Assembly (NCBI GenBank): GCA_900540625.1
Contig: UQGP01000052.1
Location: forward strand, 1-13,757
Direction: 5' to 3'
Length of the DNA stretch: 13,757 nucleotides
From: an uncultured Porphyromonadaceae bacterium
GTDB lineage: Bacteria; Bacteroidota; Bacteroidia; Bacteroidales; Muribaculaceae
Shown: positions 6,877 through 13,756 of the stretch, one piece after another
Layout: each line of letters starts with the position of its first letter
How positions within the stretch are numbered: the first letter of the stretch is position 1
Made by a program: the position numbers and the translations under genes
Notes under the pieces: generated by a model
Database searches by the model: none
The model's input: only the letters and a program-made list of their open reading frames with translations
What the model was told of the DNA's origin: nothing

Positions 6877-9801
6877 ATGCAGAACAAAGGAAAATTGGCC
6901 GCGCTCCTATCTTCGGTGATTGCGGTGCTGCTCATCCTGGTATGCGCGTTTTACCTGTCGTTTACGATCGTAAACTCCAACTACGAGACCGCAGCGACGG
7001 ATTATGCGCACGTCCAGTCCCAAGGCAAGGAAAACCAAGACCAAGCCTACAACGATGCTTACAAACACTACATGGACAGCATCGGCCAACAAAAAGTTTA
7101 CTTAGGCTACACACTCGACGAAGTACGCAAATGGGGCGTCAATCTCGGCCTTGACCTCAAAGGCGGCATGAACGTCACCTTACAGGTCGACATGCCCGAT
7201 ATGATGCGCCAACTGGCCAACGTCAAGAACGACTCAGACTTCGAGAAAGCCCTTACGGCAACCTCGGCATTTATGGACAAAGAGCCCAACGCCGACTACC
7301 TACAGCACTTCCTCGCAGAATACGCCAAGGTCTGCCCCAACGCCGACCTGACAGTAGTTTTCAGCCCTGTAGTCAAAGAAAACAAGCCGGACGTGGCACG
7401 CTCGCAACTACGCGCCGAAATACGCGACATGGTCAACACCTCGGCCACACAAACCCTGCGCAAGCGTATCGACCAGTTCGGCGTTGTATCGCCCAACATC
7501 CAAGTACTTGAAGGCAAAGACGGGCAAATCCTACTCGAGCTCCCCGGCGTCAAGGACCACGAACGCGTACGCGAACTGCTCCAGCGCTCGGCCAACCTTG
7601 AGTTCTACCTCACATATCCCGCAAGCGAAGTCGCTGCCGACATCAACGCCGTTGCACAAGCCGCCATCAAAGACAGCATCGAAGACGCCGCAACACTCGC
7701 ACAAGTACTTGCCGCAAGCCAGGGTATGATTAACCCCAACTACCCCATCGTGGCCTACGCTCCCACTGACAAAGAAGTTAAAGCCATCGATGCAACACTC
7801 GCACGCTACGCCAATAAGCTCCCCAACGACCTCAAATTCGGATGGGGCGTTAAACCCGAGACGCAGCAAGTAAAGAAGGGTGACAAAACCGAAGACGTCA
7901 AAATTGGCTATGCACTCTATGCCCTCAAGACACAGAATGGCGGACCGGCACTGGACGGCGAAGTAGTCAAGGACGCCTCCGCAGATTTTGATGCACAGAG
8001 CTTCCGCGGTCAGGAAGTTTCCATGACCATGAACTCCGAAGGCGCACGCGAATGGTCGCGTATCACCGGTGCCAATATCGGCAAATCAATCGCCATCGTC
8101 CTCGACGGCCAGGTATACTCCGCACCCACAGTCAACACCGCTATCGATGGCGGACGCTCCTCCATCACCGGCAACTTCACCGTCGAAGAAGCCAAAGACC
8201 TTGCCAACGTCCTCAAGGCCGGCAAGATGAAAGCCAAAGTCAATATCATCTCCGACATGGTCATCGGCCCGTCCCTGGGCAAGCAGGCCATCCAAGACGG
8301 TATGATGTCCTTCGTTGTCGCCCTCGTATGCCTCATGTTTTTCATGATTGCATTCTACGGCTTCATCCCCGGCATCATCGCCAACCTATGCTTGATATTC
8401 AACCTCTTCTTCACACTCGGCATCCTTGCTTCCTTCCAGGCAGTGCTTACACTCTCCGGTATAGCCGGTATCGTGCTGTCACTCGGTATGGCCGTCGATG
8501 CCAACGTACTTATATTTGAACGCGCCAAAGAAGAACTTCGCGCCGGCAAGAACAGCCGCACCGCCATCGCCGACGGCTACTCCAACGCCTTCAGCGCTAT
8601 CTTTGACGGCAACTTGACATCCATCATCACCGGCATCATCCTGCTGTACTTCGGTACAGGCCCCATCAAGGGCTTCGCCACCACCCTCATCATCGGTCTC
8701 ATCTGCTCGTTCTTCACGGCAGTATACCTCAGCCGAGTATTCTTCCTTTGGGTGGCCAAGACCAAGGCTATGAACAAGATGACCTTCACCACCGCGCTGT
8801 CGCGCAAATTGTTCCATGACACCAAAATAAACTTCATGGGCAAGCGCAAAGTCGCTTTCAGTGTCACCATAGCTATCATCGTCGTATTCGTTGCCTCGCT
8901 GTGCCTCAAAGGACTCAATCAAGGCATCGACTTCTCCGGCGGCCGCAACTATATCGTCAAGTTTGAAAAACCGGTAAATACCACCGAGTTGCAGCAGAAA
9001 CTCGCACCCGAGTTCGACGGCTCCACCGTATCGGTCATCACCATCGAAAGCTCCAACCAGGTACGCATCTCCACCAACTACAAGATTGATTCCGATGCCA
9101 AGGGCACCGACGAAGAAATCACAGGCAAGCTCTTCAAAGTCCTCAAACCGTACCTCCGTCCGGGCATGAGCGACAAAGAATTCTCGACATACGATGCATC
9201 GCAAGGCATTGTATCCTCGCAGAAGGTAGGTCCTACCGTGGCCGACGACATGCGTACCGAAGCATACATCGCCGTTACCCTCGCCCTGATAGCAATGTTC
9301 CTGTACATTCTGCTGCGCTTCCGTAACGTTGCCTTCTCGCTTGGCGCACTCGCAGCCGTAGCATTCACCGCATTCAGCATCATCGGCTTCTACTCCATAT
9401 TCTGGGGCGTATTCCCCTTCGCAATGGAGATAGACCAAACCTTCATAGCCGCCATCCTGACCGTGATTGGCTACCAAATCAACGATACCGTGGTAGTATT
9501 CGACCGTGTGCGTGAGAACCTCGGGTTGTATCCCAAGTGGAACTTCTTCGACACCATCAACCACTCGATCAACTCCACCTTGGCTCGTACAATCATGACC
9601 TCCGCATCCACCCTGCTTGTACTTATCTGCATCTTCATCCTCGGCGGTGACAGCATCCGCAGCTTCGTATTTGCAATGGGCTTCGGTGTCATCATCGGCA
9701 CTCTGGCAACCATCTTCGTTGCCTCTCCCGTGGCTTACGTTACCGACAGTCGTCGTCACCACAAGAAAGCAGACACAAAGGCCATCGTCAAGAACGCATA
9801 A
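6877..9801 (+). CDS. secDF: Protein translocase subunit SecDF (fused SecD-SecF, 974 aa)
   Basis: SecDF is the proton-driven accessory of the SecYEG channel; it pulls exported proteins out on the periplasmic side. Both halves are complete in one chain, the usual state in Bacteroidota. SecD half: first membrane helix at about 8-32; LGLDLKGG at 90-97; P1 head with RKRIDQFG at 195-202 and the VLDGQVYSAP region near 408-417; then helices including GMAVDANVLIFERAKEEL at 537-554, where D541 matches the conserved proton-relay Asp of TM4. SecF half, from about 655: GIDFSGG at 683-689; periplasmic P4 domain to about 785; then IGYQINDTVVVFDRVREN at 864-881 with D870, and LARTIMTSAS with R904, matching the other conserved relay residues. 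The P1 head carries an extra segment (about 250-350) relative to compact SecDs. The ATG at 6877 directly precedes the first helix. A strong terminator follows at 9811-9863, so this appears to be a single-gene unit. Confidence 0.97.
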   Translation: MQNKGKLAALLSSVIAVLLILVCAFYLSFTIVNSNYETAATDYAHVQSQGKENQDQAYNDAYKHYMDSIGQQKVYLGYTLDEVRKWGVNLGLDLKGGMNVTLQVDMPDMMRQLANVKNDSDFEKALTATSAFMDKEPNADYLQHFLAEYAKVCPNADLTVVFSPVVKENKPDVARSQLRAEIRDMVNTSATQTLRKRIDQFGVVSPNIQVLEGKDGQILLELPGVKDHERVRELLQRSANLEFYLTYPASEVAADINAVAQAAIKDSIEDAATLAQVLAASQGMINPNYPIVAYAPTDKEVKAIDATLARYANKLPNDLKFGWGVKPETQQVKKGDKTEDVKIGYALYALKTQNGGPALDGEVVKDASADFDAQSFRGQEVSMTMNSEGAREWSRITGANIGKSIAIVLDGQVYSAPTVNTAIDGGRSSITGNFTVEEAKDLANVLKAGKMKAKVNIISDMVIGPSLGKQAIQDGMMSFVVALVCLMFFMIAFYGFIPGIIANLCLIFNLFFTLGILASFQAVLTLSGIAGIVLSLGMAVDANVLIFERAKEELRAGKNSRTAIADGYSNAFSAIFDGNLTSIITGIILLYFGTGPIKGFATTLIIGLICSFFTAVYLSRVFFLWVAKTKAMNKMTFTTALSRKLFHDTKINFMGKRKVAFSVTIAIIVVFVASLCLKGLNQGIDFSGGRNYIVKFEKPVNTTELQQKLAPEFDGSTVSVITIESSNQVRISTNYKIDSDAKGTDEEITGKLFKVLKPYLRPGMSDKEFSTYDASQGIVSSQKVGPTVADDMRTEAYIAVTLALIAMFLYILLRFRNVAFSLGALAAVAFTAFSIIGFYSIFWGVFPFAMEIDQTFIAAILTVIGYQINDTVVVFDRVRENLGLYPKWNFFDTINHSINSTLARTIMTSASTLLVLICIFILGGDSIRSFVFAMGFGVIIGTLATIFVASPVAYVTDSRRHHKKADTKAIVKNA

Positions 9802-9810
9802 CTTCATCCC

Positions 9811-9863
9811 TACATACACAAAGGCGCCCAACCATTAAAGTGTCGGGCGTCTTTTTGTATGTA
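9811..9863 (+). terminator. Rho-independent terminator after secDF
   Basis: The inverted repeat 9811-9829 / 9845-9863 gives a 19-bp stem with one G-U pair and one mismatch, and a 15-nt loop. The GC-rich core (GGCGCCC against GGGCGTC) is followed directly by TTTTT at 9852-9856, and the A/T flanks extend the stem outward. It starts 9 nt after the secDF stop codon. Because the flanking arms are A-rich on one side and T-rich on the other, it may also work weakly on the other strand. Confidence 0.85.
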
Positions 9864-9994
9864 ATGCGATACTCCGATCCGAGCACAAAGGCCGTCAGCT
9901 CGTCTTAACAGTCTAAAATTTAGGTCAAATAATCCGTAATAGCACTTTTTACGGTATCAAAACAACGGTTTAGCGGCATTTTTTAACAATAAAA

Positions 9995-10026
9995 TTTGGT
10001 AGAAACGCCGATAAATTTTATTTTTG
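9995..10026 (+). promoter_or_regulatory. Strong Bacteroides-type promoter 430 nt upstream of ompA
   Basis: TTTG at 9995-9998, a 20-bp spacer and TATTTTTG at 10019-10026 fit the Bacteroidota consensus exactly. Transcription would begin near 10033. The next accepted gene starts at 10460, so the product would be either an ompA mRNA with a leader of more than 400 nt or a separate small RNA. Confidence 0.6.
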
Positions 10027-10308
10027 CTGAAAAATAAGGAAGATGTGCGGCCAAGGCAAATATTACCGTATTTCAGCCACAAAAGCTGCCGCAAAAATCG
10101 GTCAGCAGAACCGCATACGCACACCCCCATATGGGCGTAACAACGCCATAGATTCGACAAAGCCCGAACGAGTTCTCCTCAGACCCCCACGGAGGGGTGA
10201 AAAGACAGAAAAAATATTCACGACAGACGACAGATGCATAAAAAAAACTGTTTAACACAACAATAGGCTTGGCCAAAGGACAAACAAAACGTGTATCCAC
10301 AACGTTAT

Positions 10309-10326
10309 ATACATATACATATACAT
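10309..10326 (+). repeat. Three tandem ATACAT units
   Basis: Three perfect head-to-tail copies of the hexamer ATACAT lie at 10309-10314, 10315-10320 and 10321-10326, preceded by TATAT. Such a short tandem repeat in an upstream region could vary by slippage or act as a flexible AT-rich segment. No function can be read from the sequence. Confidence 0.75.
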
Positions 10327-10368
10327 CCAAGCCAATTCTAAAAAAACATCGGCCGAGAGCGAAAGACA

Positions 10369-10376
10369 TAGGTTTG
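10369..10376 (+). promoter_or_regulatory. Possible proximal promoter box for ompA
   Basis: TAGGTTTG fits TAnnTTTG and would place a start near 10383, giving a leader of about 75 nt that is nearly free of G. No TTTG element is found 19-21 bp upstream, so this is weaker than the promoter at 9995-10026. It could be a second start for the OmpA-family gene. Confidence 0.3.
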
Positions 10377-10459
10377 CACCACAAAGACATTCCGACATCA
10401 ACAAAAAACAACAAGAATACATACAAATACACTAAATACAAACCACTAATTCTGCTTTT

Positions 10460-11653
10460 ATGAAAAAGATTGCATTAGTAGCCGCATTAGTCGGCGCAAC
10501 ATTCTGTGCAGTGCCCGCATCCGCACAAGAGGCACAAGAAGTAGCAGTATCTCTGGACCAACCCTGCAAGACACACTACTACAGCACATCGCGTGACAAC
10601 TGGTTTATCCAGATCGGTGCAGGCATCCAAAGCCCGTTTGTAGAGAACTACCTGCCTCAGACCGATGCAAAACACAAACTCACAGCCGTATACAACCTCG
10701 GCTTCGGCAAATGGTTCTCCCCGTACCTGGGCTGGCGTCTCAGCTTCCTGGGCGGCGCAATGCGTTGGGATAACGGCGAAATCTCCAAGGCCAAGAACGT
10801 AAACGCCAACCTCGACTTCATGTGGGACATGTTCAACAGCATCGGCGGTGTCAACCCCAACCGCACATTCTCCATCATACCTTTCGTAGGTCTCGGTGGC
10901 ACATACGTATGGGACATCAAGGCTCCCGCATCCAATATCTATAACGAAAATGACGCCATCAAAGACGAAAGCTGGACACTGCCCGTAAGTGCCGGCTTGC
11001 AGCTGCGCTTCCGTCTGTGCAAATATGTAGACCTATTCTTCGAAGGCCGTGCGCAATTCTACGGCGACAACTTCAATGGTTGCTCTTATGGTCAACCCGT
11101 CGACGTTAACATCTCCGCTATCGGCGGCCTGACCTTCAACCTCGGTGGTAGCCAATTCCGCACCTTCAATCCCTGCGACTACACAGACTACATCAACAGC
11201 CTCAACGGCCAAGTCAACGACCTGCGCTCCGCACTTGCCGCCACCGCCGCCGACCTCGCAGCTGCTCAGGCTCAACTCCCCTGCCCCGAAGTCAAGGAAC
11301 AGCAACCCGTTGTAACAACCGCTCCCCTGCTGGCCTCCGTACGCTTCAAAATCGGCTCGGCAGTCATCACATCCACCGAAGAAGTCAATGTATACAACAT
11401 CGCCGAATGGCTCAAAGCCAACCCCGAGCAGAAGGTTGTCATCGCAGGCTATGCTGACAAGAAGACCGGATCGGCTGACTTCAACAAGAAACTCTCCGAA
11501 AAACGTGCACAAGCCGTTTGCGACATGCTCGTCAACGAATACGGCATCGCTTCCGACCGTCTGACAACCAAGTCCTTCGGAAGCGACGAACAGGTTTACA
11601 CCGGCAAAGGCCAAAATGACTGGAACCGCATCGTCATCTTCAAAGCAAACTAA
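10460..11653 (+). CDS. OmpA family outer membrane protein (397 aa)
   Basis: This is an abundant-type outer membrane protein that links the outer membrane to peptidoglycan. Residues 1-22 form a signal peptide (MKK, hydrophobic core, cleavage at ASA before QE). Residues about 45-232 form an N-terminal beta-barrel with alternating strands (NWFIQIGAGIQSPF, PYLGWRLSFLGG, LRFRLCKYVDLFFEGRAQF, ISAIGGLTFNLGG). A helical linker at about 240-275 (INSLNGQVNDLRSALAATA) may form a short coiled coil. Residues about 285-397 are the OmpA C-terminal domain with GYADKKTGS and NKKLSEKRAQ; D333 and R349 correspond to the Asp/Arg pair that binds diaminopimelate in peptidoglycan. Cys239 and Cys275 flank the linker, with Cys36, Cys187 and Cys208 in the barrel part; disulfide-linked dimers are known for the related P. 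gingivalis Pgm6/Pgm7. The gene stands alone between a promoter-rich upstream region and a strong terminator. Confidence 0.93.
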   Translation: MKKIALVAALVGATFCAVPASAQEAQEVAVSLDQPCKTHYYSTSRDNWFIQIGAGIQSPFVENYLPQTDAKHKLTAVYNLGFGKWFSPYLGWRLSFLGGAMRWDNGEISKAKNVNANLDFMWDMFNSIGGVNPNRTFSIIPFVGLGGTYVWDIKAPASNIYNENDAIKDESWTLPVSAGLQLRFRLCKYVDLFFEGRAQFYGDNFNGCSYGQPVDVNISAIGGLTFNLGGSQFRTFNPCDYTDYINSLNGQVNDLRSALAATAADLAAAQAQLPCPEVKEQQPVVTTAPLLASVRFKIGSAVITSTEEVNVYNIAEWLKANPEQKVVIAGYADKKTGSADFNKKLSEKRAQAVCDMLVNEYGIASDRLTTKSFGSDEQVYTGKGQNDWNRIVIFKAN

Positions 11654-11701
11654 AACAAGAGCTTAAAAAGACAAACACGAGCTTAGAAAACCAAGCCTAC
11701 A

Positions 11702-11716
11702 CGCCGTATCACGGCG
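11702..11716 (+). repeat. Small inverted repeat after ompA
   Basis: CGCCGT, a 3-nt loop ATC and ACGGCG form a perfect 6-bp hairpin, 9 nt upstream of the main terminator hairpin and without its own T-tract. It may stabilise the 3' end of the ompA mRNA. This is inference only. Confidence 0.5.
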
Positions 11717-11724
11717 CAACATCG

Positions 11725-11762
11725 GCGGACACGCTCCCTCACGGAGCGTGTCCGCTGTTTTT
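11725..11762 (+). terminator. Rho-independent terminator after ompA
   Basis: GCGGACACGCTCC (11725-11737) and GGAGCGTGTCCGC (11743-11755) form a perfect 13-bp stem with a 5-nt loop, followed by TGTTTTT at 11756-11762. This is a textbook intrinsic terminator for the ompA transcript, 71 nt after its stop codon. Confidence 0.93.
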
Positions 11763-11769
11763 AATCGGT

Positions 11770-11800
11770 TTTGCCGTATGGTAATTTCTATGTACTTTTG
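11770..11800 (+). promoter_or_regulatory. Promoter of the tandem-FMN membrane protein gene
   Basis: TTTG at 11770-11773, a 19-bp spacer and TACTTTTG at 11793-11800 match the Bacteroidota consensus. Transcription would start near 11807, about 20 nt before the ATG at 11826. This position excludes the in-frame ATGs at 11748, 11778 and 11790 as starts, because they lie upstream of the transcript. The promoter begins 7 nt after the T-tract of the ompA terminator. Confidence 0.6.
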
Positions 11801-11825
11801 TCTCTGCAAAACAATAGGCAACACT

Positions 11826-13661
11826 ATGGGCAACAGACAATCATACAAGAAGATAGCCAAAAACGCCACATCCCTCGCCATCGTATTTGTAATGATGGCG
11901 GTCATCGCCATACGCCGCGACGGAATGCTGTTCGGGCATCGCCTGATTGAGGACAAAGCCCATAGCATCGCCGGCATCGAGCGACTCGAAGACGGCAGTA
12001 TTATGGTCAACACCTCGCAATTAGACCTTGACATACGCGGATACAACGGTCCTGTGCCACTAAAAATACGCATCGACCCCTCAGGCAAAGTAGCATCCAT
12101 AGCCGTAATGGACAATTCCGAAAGTCCGGAATTTCTGCAACATGCTCTCGACGGCGGATTACTTGAACAATGGATAGGTCGCAACGCCGGGCAAATTCTC
12201 GCAGCTCCGGACATAGATGCCGTCAGCGGCGCTACATACACTTCCAAAGCCATTATTGCCAACGTTCGCGCCGGATTGGCCACCGCCTTGGGTCGACCGA
12301 ACACCGTCCCCACGGCTACAACAGCCGACATCGCTTCCGCCGCCAAGGCGTCAGGAGCCAAGGCAGACCCGGAGGACAGCAATAGTCAAAAAAGCACAAC
12401 GCCGCATAAACAACCGGCAGACAAAGCATCAGCGACAAAGTCTGTAGCCGAAAGCGATGCGCAACAGACCGTAGACGCAGATAATTCGAGCGCCAACCGT
12501 CCGCACCCGTTTACGGTCAATACCACCGAAACGTGCAAAGATATTCGTGGCTTCGGAGGCGCGGTGCCTGTCCTGATGGAAGTAAGCGCCAAAGGACGCA
12601 TCACTTCACTCACAGCGCTTCCCAACGAAGAAACACCGGGATTTTTCAAGCGCGTGATCCGTGCCGCACTCACCGACACATTTGTCGGAATGAGCGTACG
12701 TCAAGCCTTAGCCTCCGATATGCCGGATGCGGTCAGCGGCGCCACCTATTCATCCAAGGCGCTGATAGCCAATATGCGAAAAGCTTTCGAGCAGGCGCAA
12801 GACACCCTTGCTTCGTTCCACAACACAGCCTCGAAAACGGCCGCCGCCACAGCCGATAAGCCGGCAAAGCACGCGGCCGCGCAACCACAGCAAGCAACAT
12901 CCGAGAGCAATTCCACCGCGGTCAATTCCGTCGCCGTCACGACACCCCAATCGGACTCCGTAGCCGGTTCCGCGAACTCGATAAAGCGCACCGGACAACC
13001 AAACACACCCGAAGCCACGCAAAGCCGAGACATCGACTCCACTCAAGACGCAGCGACATCACCATGGACATGGCAACTGATTGTTGCACTGTGCCTTGCC
13101 GTATCGGCCACCGTAATTCCATTGCACCGAAACGGGCGCAAATTCCGTAGTGTCATACAGATACTCAACGTTGCCGGGCTCGGGCTACTTTGCGGCAAAT
13201 TTATGTCCTTCTCGCTGATGGTCAACGTAATGTCCAACGGCATACAATGGCCCGCCGGGCTTTTGGCTCTGATAATGCTCTTCGCCGCATTCGTAATGCC
13301 CTTGTTCGGGCGTCCCAACCATTACTGCATGTGGATATGTCCTTACGGCTCGGCACAAGAACTGATGGGCCGTATACGTAAGCGCAAATGGCGCCCGACG
13401 CCGCGCATTACACGCATCCTGACATGGACACGCCGAGGCCTTTGGGCTCTGCTGATGCTGCTGATGTGGTGCGGCGTCGCCTTTGTATGGACCGATTACG
13501 AACCTTTTGCCTTATTCGTACCTTCGGCAGCCTCAGTGGCCGTAATTGTCATAGCTTCCGCATTCCTCATTCTCAGCATATTTGTCCATCGGCCCTACTG
13601 CTCGTGGATATGCCCGACAGGCACCACCTTCCGCGCGGCGCAGGACATCACCAAGCCCTAA
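11826..13661 (+). CDS. Tandem FMN-binding, NapH/NosR-like 4Fe-4S membrane protein (611 aa)
   Basis: This is a predicted inner membrane flavoprotein for electron transfer across the cytoplasmic membrane. Residues 15-30 form a signal anchor. Residues about 62-155 and 230-325 are two FMN-binding domains of the NqrC/RnfG/NosR type. Each contains DAVSGATY (D131-T137 and D301-T307), whose Thr is the usual site of covalent FMN attachment by ApbE. Each domain is followed by an Ala/Ser/Thr/Pro-rich, probably disordered linker (about 156-228 and 328-412). Residues about 415-590 carry five hydrophobic helices and two CxxxCP motifs, C501/C505 (CMWICPYG) and C592/C596 (CSWICPTG), as in NosR, NapH and CcoG. 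Positive residues (RKRKWRP after the first motif) put both motifs on the cytoplasmic side and the FMN domains in the periplasm. The C-terminal ferredoxin domain of full NosR is absent; the protein stops 15 residues after the last Cys. The start at 11826 is chosen from the promoter position. The partner and final acceptor are unknown, and no apbE is in the window. Confidence 0.85.
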   Translation: MGNRQSYKKIAKNATSLAIVFVMMAVIAIRRDGMLFGHRLIEDKAHSIAGIERLEDGSIMVNTSQLDLDIRGYNGPVPLKIRIDPSGKVASIAVMDNSESPEFLQHALDGGLLEQWIGRNAGQILAAPDIDAVSGATYTSKAIIANVRAGLATALGRPNTVPTATTADIASAAKASGAKADPEDSNSQKSTTPHKQPADKASATKSVAESDAQQTVDADNSSANRPHPFTVNTTETCKDIRGFGGAVPVLMEVSAKGRITSLTALPNEETPGFFKRVIRAALTDTFVGMSVRQALASDMPDAVSGATYSSKALIANMRKAFEQAQDTLASFHNTASKTAAATADKPAKHAAAQPQQATSESNSTAVNSVAVTTPQSDSVAGSANSIKRTGQPNTPEATQSRDIDSTQDAATSPWTWQLIVALCLAVSATVIPLHRNGRKFRSVIQILNVAGLGLLCGKFMSFSLMVNVMSNGIQWPAGLLALIMLFAAFVMPLFGRPNHYCMWICPYGSAQELMGRIRKRKWRPTPRITRILTWTRRGLWALLMLLMWCGVAFVWTDYEPFALFVPSAASVAVIVIASAFLILSIFVHRPYCSWICPTGTTFRAAQDITKP

Positions 13662-13726
13662 CCTCCCCTCTCAAGAGCGCCTTACACACAGCGAACCACG
13701 CATGGGGTGTGTCAAAATGGCAGGGC

Positions 13727-13756
13727 CGGCAGGGGCGCAACACATTGCGCATGCCG
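13727..13756. repeat. Compound palindrome at the right edge, possibly a dispersed repeat
   Basis: An inner perfect stem GCGCAA/TTGCGC (13735-13740 / 13745-13750) with loop CACA is enclosed by an outer stem CGGCA/TGCCG (13727-13731 / 13752-13756). They are separated by GGG on one side and a single A on the other. There is no T-tract, so it is not an obvious intrinsic terminator. The GCAGGGGCG...GCGC form recalls small palindromic intergenic repeats found in many Bacteroidota genomes, but that resemblance is from memory. Confidence 0.4.

Larger units (their letters stand above)
9864..10459 (+). other. 596-nt intergenic region upstream of ompA: long leader or small-RNA locus
   Basis: No convincing protein gene is visible. 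The two open + frames here (10043-10255 and 10269-10463) encode Arg/Lys/Thr-rich sequence without a recognisable domain, signal peptide or helix pattern. The one on the minus strand (10073-10441) is Cys/Phe/Tyr-rich and looks like chance. The region contains a 6-bp hairpin (9934-9939 / 9949-9954), a very good promoter (9995-10026), a perfect 10-bp palindrome CCCATATGGG (10126-10135), a small ACCCC/GGGGT hairpin (10183-10198), three ATACAT units (10309-10326) and a second promoter-like box TAGGTTTG (10369-10376). Base composition is richer in A/T than the neighbouring genes, especially after 10200. It most likely carries the transcription and translation control of the ompA gene. Confidence 0.5.

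Noticed and set aside
8479..9831. 450-codon open frame on the minus strand, antisense to secDF
   Set aside because: It is a mirror of the codon bias of secDF. The product is rich in Cys, Gly, Val and Asp with no domain, signal or helix pattern, whereas the + strand frame is unmistakably SecDF.
10293..10301. DnaA-box-like GTATCCACA upstream of ompA
   Set aside because: It is a single copy with one mismatch to TTATCCACA, with no cluster of boxes and no dnaA, dnaN or other origin gene nearby.
10073..10441. 122-codon minus-strand frame in the region upstream of ompA
   Set aside because: It is rich in Cys, Phe, Tyr and Val because the + strand is A/C-rich. It runs against both flanking genes, with no promoter or motif in support.
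11748..11825. Upstream ATG codons at 11748, 11778 and 11790 as starts of the FMN protein
   Set aside because: They lie in or just after the ompA terminator and upstream of the predicted transcript start near 11807. The residues they add look unnatural.
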